A DNA stretch of 64,000 bases from Onchocerca volvulus (Eukaryota; Nematoda; Chromadorea; Rhabditida; Onchocercidae). Shown here one piece after another: positions 23,385 through 38,200 of this stretch (position 1 is the stretch's first letter; each line of letters opens with the position of its first letter). The translations under genes were made by a program, and so were the position numbers. The notes beneath the pieces are model-generated. The model saw only the letters and a program-made list of their open reading frames with translations. It was not told the DNA's origin and made no database searches. Location of the stretch: positions 22,969,097 to 23,033,096 of the forward strand of contig HG738138.1 in the NCBI GenBank assembly GCA_000499405.2, in the 5' to 3' direction.

Positions 23385-26200
23385 CATTTATGCGAATTCA
23401 GGCCACTAAATAGATAAACGGTAGAAATGATTAAATAGTAGTAAATTTCATTTCATGATGATAGAATACGTTTGATTTTTATGAGCAATTCTTTTGAATT
23501 TATTCTTTTCTCAATTTATATAAATGTTGAATTTATTTGACTGATTTTTCTCATTTGTTAAAAGAATCGAGTTTGAAGAGAAAGGTGTTAGATAAATTCT
23601 TCGATCATGAACAACTTTCATTCTTCTTTTAAACCAATCAAAAATTGTTTAATCTTTTAAGTGGATTTTTGCTTTCTTTCTGCAAAATCATTATCAATTC
23701 GATTTATTGTATTGATTTAATCTCCTTATAGATGTCGTTTTCACTTTAATTTAAAAGATCAAATGTCTCAACAATTTTTCATTTCAACTAATGAATTTAA
23801 TTTTAATTTATCTGAATGATTCTTTCAAATTATCTTTTTTAGCAATTGATTGAGGAATTGATCACACGCAATATCATTGTTTTATCTTACATTACTTTTG
23901 AAAAGATTTATGCATGCTATAATTTACTATCTTAATAGCAAATAATCATTTGTTTTGTTTCGTTTTGCACTTTGTCAAGATATTTTTGGACTTGATTGAA
24001 AACAATTAATATATTAAAAATTAATTATAGCGATTGATAATTAATAATTAACTATTTCCATTAATTAATTAGCTAGTATGTATGATAGACTTCAAGTTGC
24101 TTGTTAATAGCTTAAATGAATCAAGAAATCTATTACTTTTTTTTTTTTAACTTTCTCCATATTTAAATGTGAAATTTCATTCCATTTTTGGCTAAAAGCC
24201 ATTAAAAATCTTCAAGAAAGTGCAAATTTAATATTATTTCAGATTACGATTATAGGAAAATGAGGACGAAATAAAATTCTAAATGTGTAAAGTTTATAAT
24301 GAAATGATATTTGTCATTTAATTGTCACCGTTACCCTTAGAAATGAGCAAATTATGCCATTAACGATGGATTACGTAATTGCAGATATGAGATATTTCTA
24401 TTTATTAATATCATTCTATTGCCTTCCCTTAAACGCTTTTTCCAATTCTCTTCTTCCCTTCAGAACTTGTCCAAACTTTTAATTGATGTTCGTTCCACAT
24501 TTAAATGTCATTTCTGCAAATTTTCTCAAAAATTGGATTTATTAATTTTCATTCCATTGCTGAAATTTAATAAATTAATCATTTGATATAGTAAAGTCAC
24601 CGATTTAATTGGTTTGATTCTATAAATGTCCTAAATCGGGAATCATTTCATTTCCCCTTAGGGTATTTGTACTGGATCTGTTGAAAAATCAATTTGATAA
24701 AACATTAAAATGAACATTCTAACAATTTGACACTCAGTAATTTCAACGAAATTAGAGCATTCTAAAAGTGTAAGTACAACATTACTACTAATCCAGGATC
24801 TGCTGCACAAAGCCAACCAGATAAGTCGTTGTCTGTTTCCGAAATTAAATCGAAATAAGATCTTTGTTATATTACTTCCTTGAAATGTTATCATTCGAAA
24901 AGTTTGGAATTCAAGTTCTGAAATTTCACTCCTTCAACTTTCTTTATCTCATTGATTACAATCAGAATTTTCAATTTTCTTCATTTTATTGATTACAATG
25001 AGAACTATTCTCATGCCGTAATCATTATGATTAGCAAAAATAATGTTAGTAATGGACATTGATATCATTTTCCATAACTTTTTATTTTATAATTTTCGAA
25101 AGATTTTGCTCAGTTTAATCAATAATTGCATCACTAAAGTGAAATGCAAAAATGCTATGTGCAAGAAAAGAGCTATTTCATTTCATGTTTTATCATTTTT
25201 AACATTTAAAATAAGTAGCAACATTTATCATTCCAACGAATCTACTTATGGAGAAGCTTAAAATTTTTCGGCTCAACAAACTTTTCCGAAATAGTTAGGT
25301 TTATTCCATTTCCAACTACTTGAATAAAAATCATGAATTTCATTTAAAGTATTATAATCTATTACCAATAAAATAAATCATGAGAACCAAGCTGTTATAT
25401 TTAGAAAAGTTTGTAACTGTTTGTAAATGACCTTTGCTCCTTTTAACCATTTATGCGCCAATCAACTTTTTTCTCGTAATATAAAGCCAAAGCAGGATTA
25501 AGATGTATAATTTTCAACGAAAAGTACTAAAACGAAAGATACTAAAATTAAGATTTGAAGTGAGAAGAAAAAATCGATTTTGAAAGTGTTCTTCGAAAAG
25601 TTTGATGTTGTAAATGAAAGAACACAGTTTTTATTGATCTTATCAGTTGATGTATTTCTAGCGGTAATTAGTTTTTCCGCTTTTGAATTCTAAATTCTAT
25701 TTTTTCAAAATTACTCTTGAAAGATATAGTAGTTTCTTGCTTTACCATGAAAAAATTCCTTCCAAATAATGTGCAGCACAAAATATACATCACAAAGTTC
25801 GTTTTTTTTTTTTTTTTTTTTCTTGAATAATAGGACTGATAGGTTTGCTAATTTATTTTCGAAATGGAATAACATTTTTTTAAAAAACTGTTGAATTTTT
25901 TGCAACTTCTTCATCAGCTTGTTACCTTTCAAACTGACTCTTGATTGATAAGAATGACATATTAACGAATCAAGAAATGATAGATTGAATGAATAAATTG
26001 ATCTGAGTGGAATTTGATAGGCGTAAAACTGCATTGTATCTAAACATCTCCATCTTCGAGATTTATGAAATAATTTTTTTTTTTTAAAAAGTACTGAAAT
26101 TGATTACCTTCGTGAAATAAATTATGATGAGCTTATCAAGCTTATCAAATTTTATAGATATTGAAATTTAGGTGAATGCTGTGATCGAAAAGAAAATGAA

Positions 26201-29200
26201 ATGGTATCAGATCAAGAGAAATATCGATCAGACAGCAATTATAGATGCACTGAAGGTGATAAAGATGATATCAATGACACCAATTATGATAATATGAAAT
26301 TAACAGAAATATCGATGTCTTCATCATCATCATCATCAACGTCGTCAACATCAACTACATTGAAAAGTGCTGAGAGCAGTCTTAATGCGAAAACATTGGA
26401 GAAACTATCGACGTAAGTTTATTCAAAAAAAGATAATTAGTTATACGATCCCAGATCGATTCTTCGATTAATTAATTGCTCGTACTAATTGACAATTAAG
26501 AACTTTATTATGTAATATTTATGAAAAAAAATCACGTTTTTAGATATTATCGCAGCACAACGACTACACCAACAAGTTCAGCAGTAACTCAGGAATCAAT
26601 TACAGAAAGTACAACCACTGGATGGGATTGGGGTAGTTTTGATAAATTTTGTCGAAAAATTTTCTCAAATTCGTATGATTAGAGGATTTTTTTTTAATTC
26701 AAAGGATAATACCTTTGATTTTTCAATTGTCATGCTCAGGTAAAAAATTTCCATTCAGTTGTATTAAATGCCACAGATTGGTTTACCTGTAAATCACCTT
26801 TGTTAACGCTTTTAATTTTTTTGTAGGTTATGTATCAACCGAAGCTCTAACACGTCCATCACGTACATACAGGTTAGATTTTTTGAATGTTTTATGGCAC
26901 ATAAATTAAGAAATAAGTTGAAATAAAGTGAAATCGAATTCTTAGTTATTTTTTTCATAACTATCATCAAAACTCTTCAATGATTCAATGTAGTAAGGAT
27001 TCTAGCAGGGATTCTTCCAACGCATAACCTCAAGTCATTATTTATTCTAATCCTTCATGAGGGATTCGCAAACAGCCTCAAGTAACGTTCTAATCTTTCA
27101 TGAGAGATTCACAAAAAGCCAGACATCAATTTTTTTTTTATTCAAACGCATGCAAAATTGGTTGGATTTGAACATATCATTTCATCCAAAAATTATAAGA
27201 AATTCAGAAATTGAATCCCAAAAAATGTTTAGAATATGGATAAAATGAGGGCAAAGGATAGCACAATTGCGGAATAATCATTTAATATATGTCGAATGTA
27301 CTTCTCAGATAATTGATAATGATTGGTATTTTGCACATCCAAATTTGCGATGACAATTTAATAGAAAAGGACAAATCAAGTTTTTTCATATTTTTGTTCA
27401 AAACCTTCGATAGAAGAATAGTTCGCGGAAATTAACTAATAGATAAGCTGACCTTGTAAATATCCAGTTGGCATGACCCAATTACCGTATTTTTAATTTT
27501 ATTTCTAAGAAATGAGTATCTCAAAATTTGGTATTTTATTCCCACTGTTTTTGTTCACTTTTTGCTAACAAATTATAATTTCAGTGAAAATCTGTCTAAG
27601 ATGGATGGTTCTTTGTTTCTAATCCCAAACATATCTTATACAAATATATTTAAATGACAATTAATTCCTAGAATATTTGTTCATTTTTTTGTTAAAAAAT
27701 TATAATTTGAAAGTTATCGTGACCAATAAATATAATATAAAAGTAGCAATTTATTCTGGAAATAATTGTCATTTAGATATATTTGTAAAAGATACGTTTG
27801 GAATTAAAAACGAAGAGCGATCCGTTTCAGATAGATTTTCACATATTTTCTTTTTCTGCGATAAAATAATTTCATCATTTTTTCAGGATCATAGATAGCG
27901 ACGTATCGCAAAAAATTTTGCAACGATTGGTCGCTGATAAAGTAGCTGCGGTACAAACGTCAACGGCAAAGGGAACAAGATTTTTAAAAAGAAAAAGAAG
28001 TTCTAAGGAAACTTCTATTTCTCTCTTGTAAGTTGCTTTTTGAAAATTGTTCTTAGTGATGATATACAAAAGTTAAATTTATATTATTGCCATTAAATAC
28101 ATTGTAATAATAAATATTGACAATTTCAGTCAACGACAGCCCAATTTTGGATCACAAGTTTGGAACAAATCTGAAGAATTATCACTCAAATCTACAACAC
28201 CAAATTTTCGCAACCATTTCGATGTCGTTAGAACGTCAAGTTTCAATGAAAATCAAACGCAAATAATTCGCAAACATTTGGATTACAATCGCAATTCACT
28301 ACCTATCAATATTATTTCATTGAACAACGAGTTAGTTTTATTTCAATTTATAATTACAGACATTTCATCTAATGATATTTGATTCTTCACAAAAGATTAG
28401 TAGGAAAAATGCGAAGATTAGTAGTTTTGTTTTTATATATTTCTAGTTTTCATGTAGCACTAAAATGTCTCAAAAATTTTGTATAAGCAATGAAATTTTG
28501 TTAAAAAAGTAAATTTTTTAAAAATCATTTTAGTTTGCTTAATTATTTTGTCTAGAATTTTTTCAAATAACAGATAAAAAGTAAAAAAAGGGTTTGCTTA
28601 ACAATTTAAAGAAACATTTGGGCTTTCTTAATTGTTTAATTTTTCAAAAAGCGTCTTGGTTTGCTTAAATGCTTTATTTGTAGTTTTTGTTTTTTTTAAC
28701 CATAAAAAAAGCAAAGAATTTAAGCAAAAAAAAAAAAAAAATCAGGTGGAAAAATCAAAAAAAAAGTAAAAAAAACTCACGAAACAAAAAAAAAATATTT
28801 TGCTTAATATTTTGAAGCAATATATTCTTGATTATTATTAAAATTTTAATTTTAATTTTCATTGTTGAATATTAAAAAAAAAAAATGAAAAATCTTTTCA
28901 CTTTTATCGTGTGAAGTTTCCTGAATCATATACAACCTGATTTGCTTTTCACAAAATTTAAGAAAAAGAGAGCAAAAAAATTTTGTTAACTTGGAAAATA
29001 ATACTAGATTGCAAGATCAAATACTTTTTCACATTCCTCTTTCTTTGCTCTGCCAAACATCTAATAAAATTCCAACAAATTTAGTTAGTTTTTCTTTTCT
29101 CAGTAAATTATTTCATTAAATAAATAGAAGCAATGCCATTCTTATTCAAGATATTTCCTCTTGTATCAAGAAATCTGAATCGATTCGAGATCGAGATTGG

Positions 29201-32200
29201 TCTTGCATGTCTAAACTGATACTGCTGATTGTAACTTATTCAAAAACTTCTATAATAATTCGCTGCTGGAAGAATTTTACGGAAGGATTTAATTCATGGA
29301 TTTTAGGATTCAGAAGGATTCAATCTTGAAATCCTGGTTGGCTTAAATTTTGAAAATGATGTAGTTTTACAAGGAGAAAGAATATTTTCAAGTGAAAAGT
29401 TATCAAAAATTTATTCATTAATGGCTCTTTTTTTGCATATACAGAGATAAATAATTGTGTGTCGTTAAGAGACAAATGAAAATTTCATCTAATTTTCTAA
29501 AAATTAATTTACTAATAATATGAACTTTTTTACTTATCATACATCATTTCTTATTGTTCTAGCTAATTATTAAGGTTTAGGCCTCATTCTACTTTGAATA
29601 AATCGTTTCTCAGTAAAAAGCAAAAAACAAAAAACAAAAATTATTACTAGAAAATGATTTATGTAAAGTAGAACGTTTAAGGCCTAAGCCCTAATAATTA
29701 GCATGGAACAGAAAGAAATTCCATGCTAATTGCATGCTAATTACGAAGACATCCAGTTCTTGATGTCCTATGCTAATTACCAGGGCTTCTTTAAATTTAT
29801 TTCTTATTTATGCAGAGATAATCATTAGAAGTAATTGGATGAAGAAGATAGAACGAGTGATTCGTTTGCGTATGGCGAATGTGAATAATCATGGATTCTT
29901 TCTGTTATATTATGAATTTCTAGATTCTAATGACGATTAAGCGTCAGATAAGTTTCATCAAGTTTGAGTTGTAAATAGATAATGAATTATTTTCGATGCA
30001 TAATTGTATCTCAGTTGTATCGGAAGCATCCTACTGTGAAGACAGACTTAAGTAAATTTGATGAAATTTAATTCTGTCATTAAAACTTCTTATACAGTAT
30101 TTAATATACTATTGTTGTTTTTTGTAGACCTACAGTAGTCATCATCCTCAGTTCAATTATTGTAAAATGTACTATTTTGCTAATAGCAGGCTTACAAAAA
30201 TATTTTGTTAAAAGCCTGATTTGTGCAACCTGAAATATGAGTCGCATACTTCCACTTGAAAAAGCAACGAAATAAAGTAATTAAATGTAATTACTTAATG
30301 AGGAAAAGAAACATTTTTTTTTTTTGAAAAAATGCGCGCAAAAGTAGATCATAAAATAGTGAAGAAAGAAGAGAGGAAGAATTTTATTCAAATTTCCCTG
30401 AAAATTTCCCCGCTTTCAGTGTTCTTTTTTCGCTTTTACCTTGTCGGTTTCTATTCGTTCTGATTTTGTCCTTTTTCGTCGAAATTTTTCGATAATGAAA
30501 ATATACCAGTAATTCGGTAAACAAACTGTAAACAATGGACAAATCTATCGTTTAAAATTTGTTTACCGAATTATTGACTGACAAGTTGTAAAGTGAGGAA
30601 AGTAAAATATGAAAATTTGATGGATAGAGGCTTATTGTAGCAAAGTTTGTTTGGTCACAACCACTTGATCGTTTCCGATTGCTCTCATCCCAAATACTAA
30701 CCTTTTGTCTCCTTTACTGATTTCATACCTTTTCATTCTCCATTCTTTACGATTTTTACAAAGTTTTTTCTCGTGTCACAGTCCATTCCACCTATATCTT
30801 TCTGCCATTCTTTGATCTCGTTGTTTTTTTATCCTCATTTTAATGGTTCTTGATTCTAATCAATAAAATTTTGAATTTAAAATCAAATTTTCATAATATT
30901 TTTGAAGAAAAAAATCTTTGAAATCATTGATATTGTAATATTTATGAACTAATTGATAGAGAATCTTTAGGTTAGGTAAGAGTTTTATTTATCATTTTAA
31001 TCATACACCCTTAAAAAGTATCAGATTTTTAAAAGTACTATGATGAAATTGTATCTTAATTAAGAAATCACAGAATTAAAAAAATTCTTCTTTGCAAATC
31101 TGACAGAAGAAATTTGGTCCTTATAATAAATTAAACATAACCAATATCAAATAAGGTTTTGCTATTCATTACTCTTGTATTTGTTCCTCTTTTTCCCAAA
31201 ATTTTCCAAGTCAGTCTTATTTTAACAAATTTTGTTACAATTCAAAATGTAAGCAGCATTTGAAATTTATTAGAAAAATGGATTGAGAAAAAAAATTAAA
31301 GCGAAAAAGAAATTTTCATTTAATAAAAACAATTTTGTGATTTGGAATTGAAATTTTTTTTGTTCAAAGAATATTTCGATATTAAAAGCAACTCGTTTTT
31401 GTGTCTTTTGATTGGAAGCAAAGACATGGAAACTTGTTTATGCCACTAAAATTGGAATAACTGGAAATCATAAAACAATTTGTTTACCTATTAGGGAGAT
31501 AAATTTGGAAAATTTATAGAAAGATGGGTAAATGACCGTGTAAAGATAAAGAAAAACGGCGAGAATTCTGGGCATATTTATTGAAATGAACGATGAGAGA
31601 ATTGAAGAGTGAATAATCGAATTACATAATGAATTTCTCGTTAATGATTATTTGATATTAATGGATAGGAAGGAAATGTGTATTGTTCAAAAAGAATGCT
31701 TGATGATCAGATCACCTACTAAAAACTAGTTCCACTACTAGTAGTAATATTAGTATTTGTTAAGAAAGGTGCATTATTACAATATTAAAAGACCTTGGAA
31801 TAGATGGAAGTACGGGTGAATTGAGATTTTTCGACAAAGTTTTTTAAGATTTTTAAAATTGTTCAAAATTGTTTCTGTTGTTGAAAAAAATCTTCCTTTT
31901 TTACAAATGTATTTTTTTTTTTCATGCATTTTGCTGCTAATTATCTTCGCATTTGTTCCTCTTTTTTCTTTTTTTTTTCAAATCTTTTTCCAAGGCAGTA
32001 GTCTTATTTCAACAAATAATTACAATTCGTAATCTTAGTAACTTTTTTGAATTTTGTTGAAAAATAGAGCAAAAAATGGCTTTGCTTATCTTTAGTAGAT
32101 ACATATACTGATATATTTCGGTGTAATAATAATTGATCTCTAAACTCAATTATTACTCAAATTTTACTTTTAAATTTCACTCATACTCAAATTTTACGAA

Positions 32201-35200
32201 TTTTATTTTTAAATTTTGCTAATTTTATTAAGTCGAAGACGTAAATAAGCAATATAGTTTGCTTTTATCATCGTCTCACTTGTTTAATGATATTTTTTTT
32301 TTTTACAAAAACAACTGTTTACTATCGTGAAAGACTTCAATTTCATCTCGTCTGATTTTTAAAACTATTACTGTAATGCTATTTTTAAAAAAATTAATCT
32401 TCACTCTCTTCTACGGTCATAGTTGCAAAGGTAGGATCGTAAAATTTAAAATTTTTAAATTTAAGTCATAATAAATTAAAATGGCTATCACTTCATATTA
32501 TATCATTTTTTCTATGATTTGACAGAAATTTGATCTTATCAATTCGATTTAAGTGATTAGATAAATAGAATGCAAAGTAACGTTTATTTAAATGAAAACT
32601 CCCAAAAATATTTTATAATTTCGACATAAATTCATTCAAAGCAAAATTATTTCATTTATACTTTAATATGAATGTTGCTTGTGAAAAGGTTCTTGCTTTG
32701 GGGACAAGTTTCATGCCTAATCATCCATTTCCAATCAACTATTGTCAATAATCCCACCTGTTCCATTTCAATTTCGAAAACTTTTCACGACCACTATTGT
32801 TGTCCCTTTGCTGTCCCAATCTTCAAAATCCTCTCCCAACATTTCATTTCCCTCGAATTTCATTTACATATCGATTAAATAAATTTCTTCTCAAAAGTAC
32901 TTTGAGTAATTATCCTGCATAATTCTTGCTCTTTGTGCTAGGGAAAAATTTGCTGGGAACATTGTGGAAGCTGATTTGTAGCAATGAAACGGTATGCTTG
33001 GCTGAAAATAGCCAAGGCTCTTTATGGCTTTATTTACCAATCTCAAGGCCAAACAGATTGTTTCATTGATGTAATCTCACTAACTTCTTTTATGGCCGCC
33101 TTGTTAGGCTTATAATATTTTGACTTTCCATTTCAAATCGATTTCTTAAAGCATTTCATTCCTTTGCTAAAGTAAAATTTGAGAATGAAAAAGGCGAGAG
33201 AACCTTTTACTCATTGCTACTTTACTCTCACTATGAGCTTGTCAATTTGCATATTATATGTTGATTGATAAAAGTCATCGGATAACTTTAATCTGATAAA
33301 TCCACAAGGGTATTTAACTTAAGACAGATATTTTCACTTCCGAATAAAATTATCGATTCGAAAAAAAAAATTGAAATATTTCAACATTTTTCTTAGTGAA
33401 GGATAAGTTGATGAGTTTTTGAAACTTATGATGATCACCAAAATCTGCTAACTGCTATTTACACTAACAAATTGACTTGGTTTTTTAAATTCATTTTAAC
33501 AGAAAATTCCAAAACAATAATATTTAATATGGAAATTATACTTACGTTTACGTCTACATTATTATCTCATTTTTTACGTATTATCACCTGCCCTACGCTA
33601 CGTTTATGATACGTTTTATATTTTGCATACTAAACGTTTTACGTTTGCATAAATACACATTACGGAACAAATATTTGTTTGTTTTACATGCATGTCATTT
33701 GCAGTACGTCATCTTTATGATTGTCTTTTAGGATTTCTGAAATTTTGAATCCATCAAAAAACGTCATGCATGGCATGCATGCATGCATGCATTCGATGTA
33801 ATCTTGTTTACATATCTTGCTTGCAATTCTAAAATCCTCGTAGATCTAACAAAGCTCAATCATTTCTCATCTTAAATACTCAAAATTTATAACTCTTTGT
33901 TATCGTCCTTCTTCTTGCTAGTTCATTTGGAAAAAGGATTTTTCAAATTTGCAAGCCTGATTGCCTCCACTTGTGACAAACTAATTTATGCCTCTTTTGC
34001 CAGAAATTTAAACAAAAATACTTTAAATTATTGGTTCGTTTTTATTTCCTTTCATTGAAGAAATTTTAATAACTTAAAGTTTCCCTTGCACTCTCTTATA
34101 ATACTATGCATTTTATTACTCTTTCCTCACTTTAAACTATTTCTCTCTTCATTATACATATTTCAGAAAAGTAGAAAAAGTGAAATTATCATTGAAATTA
34201 GTGATATTATAATAGAATGAAATTACCCAAGTCTTTTAAATAATCAATGTGATAAATCGTTCTGATAAGTGATAATATTACCGATTATGATCATGTCATA
34301 TTAGGGATAATATTGCTGTTTATTATATTTCTGATTTTCGATTGTCTATTTTAAATTCATCTTCCCGCGTTATTTATCACTTGTTTACTCGTACTTTCGT
34401 AATGATAATGATCTCATCTGATTCACTTCATTTTGCATATCGTTTTAGCGGGCAAACATCTCAAATATCTGAAACATTGTTGATAAAAATGGATGGATAT
34501 GATAACAGATAAAAGTATCTAAGAAGAAGTAATGGGAGAAGCGAAGTTCACTCTTTTAGAGCTTTGATCATTTCAAACATCAAATTTTATTTTTATTTTT
34601 TATTTTTCGATTCTGATTTTTATTTATTTATTTTTTGATTAGTATTTTGTTGATTCTTTTTGTTGATTCTAATATTATTATTTGATGTATTTTAGAAATT
34701 ATTACATGAAATATTTTATTATGCGTAGTATTTTTTAGAAATTTATCAGAATTCTATGTTCGAAAATGCTGAAATTAGCTTGATCATCGGATTTTTTGAA
34801 GTAATTTAGAAAAATCAAATCTAATCTAAAGAATTCACAGATAATTCTTAGAGTTCTTTTATAGATAAAGGAAAAAAAATGAAGCTTAATTTTATGAATA
34901 AATTAGCTCTCGTATGTTTCACACTCATAAAAGTGATAGCAATCGTTTGATAATTTCTTTTTTTTTTGCATATTTCAATTTTTCTTCTTGTCGCTTAGAT
35001 ATGACTGAATTGATTTTGCACATTCAAACGATTCTTCTTGACACTTGATCTCCACAATACATATATCCTACCGTATGTGACAGGCAGATACGGTAACGAA
35101 ATATTTTTCAAGGTTATAAGAAAAAAATTTTTGTCAAATTAAAATTGCAAATTAAAGTAATTATTATGTAATCAACCTATTTTTCGAGTTTTTTTTTCTC

Positions 35201-38200
35201 GGATTTTACAAATTGCAAAAATACTATTGCGAGTTTTTTTTTTTAATAACATTGCGCAATATTTTTTCCGGCAATTACTTTTTTTTTCAAACTATTACTA
35301 AGTTATCGATATTTGTTGGTATAATTTTGATTATCACTCAGTCATTTTCCAATTTGTTTAAATTGTAGTTAATTGGAATTACGAATATTTAATGGAGACA
35401 TGAGTTATTTTTATAAAATGTGTCCCACATTTTGTGAAGTTTTGCAAAAAAAAAAAAAATCACATTATTGTTTATGGTTTTTGTTGGTCATCATAATTTT
35501 CGCAATTATTTAACAAATTTTTCAAACATAAGAAATGTGAACAGAGTAAATTAATTATGCTTATAGATTTATTAATACAATTTCAAGTTCTAAACAAGTT
35601 AATCAGCTTTTTGAAACGTAACTTTACGAATCTTATAAATTAATATAAAAGAACAATCTTGTGAATCAATTTAAAAATTAAAATCCAACTGATGGAATTT
35701 CTTTGTCCTAATAGCAGATTCTATTCATAATGTAAATTAAGGACTTATATCTTTAATGTTCTTAATTAATTTCTGGAAGTTTCAATTGAATTTATCATTG
35801 ATATGACTTCTTCTGATATCAAGGAGATAATCTCCAAATTTGCTATATTGATAAGAATAAATGATCACCGATCGATCATTAAGTTTTCCTCCATTTTCGC
35901 TTCCTCCTTCATGGAAACTCTCGTAAGACTCATACATTCATTTCTCAACACAGTTGACATTTGTCACGCAATACCACGCAAGATGTAAATGTCACGCAAA
36001 TTTGACGTAATATTAACGCAATATATAAGTAAAAATTTCATTGCTCAGAAAAGAGCTCGGAATTGATTCATAGTTATTGACTTGAATTTTTTTTTCTTCA
36101 AATTCCATCAAATTTTACATTTCTATTTTTTTGAATAAAAATGTTACTTTTGCTAAAAGCAATGATCGTCATCTGGAAATATTATAAATAAATCACTAAA
36201 CATATGGATATATTCCCATTTAAAATCCATTTTTCCTGGCGATAAACTATCTGGATGAATGTCTGAAATTATTTTGTTATATTTTTGTTGCTTATCCTGA
36301 TATTCGACTTGCATTTCAGAATGTTTCTGCTTCATTTCTTTTCTAAACTATTAATCAATAATGTAATATTATGGGGAATAAGAAAACTTTTTCTCGATAT
36401 AAGATATTTCTGGCTTGAATATAATTGAATTCGGAAATCGTTATTGATGACAGATTAGAATATTATTGACCGATGAATTGACCGATTTATTTTTAATAAA
36501 ATTTTTTTTTCTTCAATGCATCTATCCTTTTGGCCCCATTTATGTTTTGCGAAAAATTTCATATACCATTGAATGGAATTTTTTATATATAATCGGAAAA
36601 AAAAAAATGGATGAAATCTCAAGAGAAAATTGAATGAAATGAAGAAGAATGAGAAAAAGATTTCCGCGGAAAAATATGATTTATATGGAAATATTTGTTT
36701 TTCAAGGAAATACAATATAGCAAAATTTTTTCAAAATTTCTAAAAAGCTCATTTAGCGGAAACATTAGTTGCTAACTTGATTTATTTTAATAGCAAATCT
36801 AATTCGAAATCACATTACTCAAGAAATTTCTCTTAAAAATATTGATGAGTCTGAAAGCAATTGGTTGTTAACGTTAAAGTAATAATGAAGGAATGTTTAA
36901 TGGCTTTTAATTCCCTTCCTATTTTTCACAACATTTATATTCTTTTTGAAATTGTCAACAAAATTTTATATTTTTTTATATAGCTCATCCTAACATAGCT
37001 GCAAATTACAGGGAAACAGAAGTAAATCGTTTTTCTCAAAAAGCAACAACTACACAGAATTCGCAGTCGGTGGCATCACGACGCAAGGGAAGCGCAAGTG
37101 TCCTTCAGGAAATGGCCGTAGCACTTGATAATCCTCGAAGATCTTATCAGCATAGTTCTGCTATACTTACTGCTACAACAACAACAACAACTACTACTAT
37201 TACTAGTACTACTACTGTTATCACTGATCAACACTATAAAAATGAAGCCGTTATCAGTGCTGATGATGATCCTGTAAGTGATTTAGCCTTTCAGTTTCTA
37301 CTTTCCAAGGGTCAAAGGTTTTTTAAGATACTGAAGTAACCTTTATACAATTCTTTTTTTTTCTTACCAGCGAAGTTTCAAAACTTTATTGAATGTTATG
37401 CTTCCAGAGATCATATCTTTAGGCTTTCAAGCTGATTATGGAAAACTTTAAAGAGTGAACTATTTTTAAATATATAATGATAACCTATCAAATCGATCAT
37501 CGATGATTAATGTTTTAAAAACTTATCTGAATGTTTCATGAAATTTCGTTGGTGTTTTTTATACAGGAAGCGGTACAACGATTAAGTTTTGTGAGCACTT
37601 CAACAGGTTATAGTTCAGCTCGAAGTAGTTTGAGAAGTTCTGAAATAAGCGATGAAACTGTTCATCCGATTAATGCTTCTGCCGGCAAAAAGTTGTTAAC
37701 GTTCGTTTCTACTCATGCAATTTTTAAATTTCTCATATTGATTACAACACTTTTCTGATGCAAATTTAGAAGGCTTCATCAGTTTGCATCTGCATGACTT
37801 CCGAAAAACATAAATAAGCCTAGGTTTTTTTTTCCTTTTTTTTTAATAATATTTGAATATTTATGATTTTTTTTTTTGAATTTTATTCAACCAAATTCAT
37901 CGTTTCAGACAAGAAGCATCATTATCAGAAGTACGTCGTCTAAAACTATTAAACAGCGGTACAATAACACAGTTAGATCGGATTGCCATGGAATTACTGG
38001 AAACGGAACGTTCTTATGTTAATGATCTCAATGACATTATACAGGTAGTTTAAATTTCCCTAACTTTGCCAGTTTTAATTTAATTTATTTGTGTTGCGAA
38101 CGAATTATCAGTGATTATCGGTGATAATTACTAGGCTTTGATTTCTCTCTTGATAATGATGCTTATTGCATTAATTAATCAGGTAGTACCACTTATGGTA

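Larger units (their letters stand above)
18133..26171. other. Gene-poor AT-rich region upstream of the RhoGEF gene
   Basis: About 8 kb with no supported gene. It contains a purine-rich tract near 18888-18925, an ATT/GTT trinucleotide tract, a CT tract and homopolymer runs. The 5' exon or promoter of the RhoGEF gene that begins at 26172 may lie here, because that exon starts with an acceptor-like TTTAG. Open stretches at 22544-22900 (plus) and 24658-24894 (minus) were weighed and not called. Confidence 0.45.
28331..37011 (+). other. 8.7-kb intron 5 of the RhoGEF gene
   Basis: This intron separates the N-terminal Ser/Thr-rich exons from the exons leading to the DH domain, and is far longer than the other introns (mostly under 1 kb). 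It holds repeated TTTGCTTAA motifs (28530-28810), a foldback element (29562-29730), a TACGTTT-rich and CATG-repeat cluster (33540-33795) and a small antisense ORF (36153-36335). A 33-codon ORF (29839-29940) lies beside the foldback. An alternative promoter for a shorter DH-PH isoform could lie here. Confidence 0.75.

Noticed and set aside
24658..24894. 78-codon minus-strand frame
   Set aside because: Mildly protein-like but with no flanking splice signals or family similarity.
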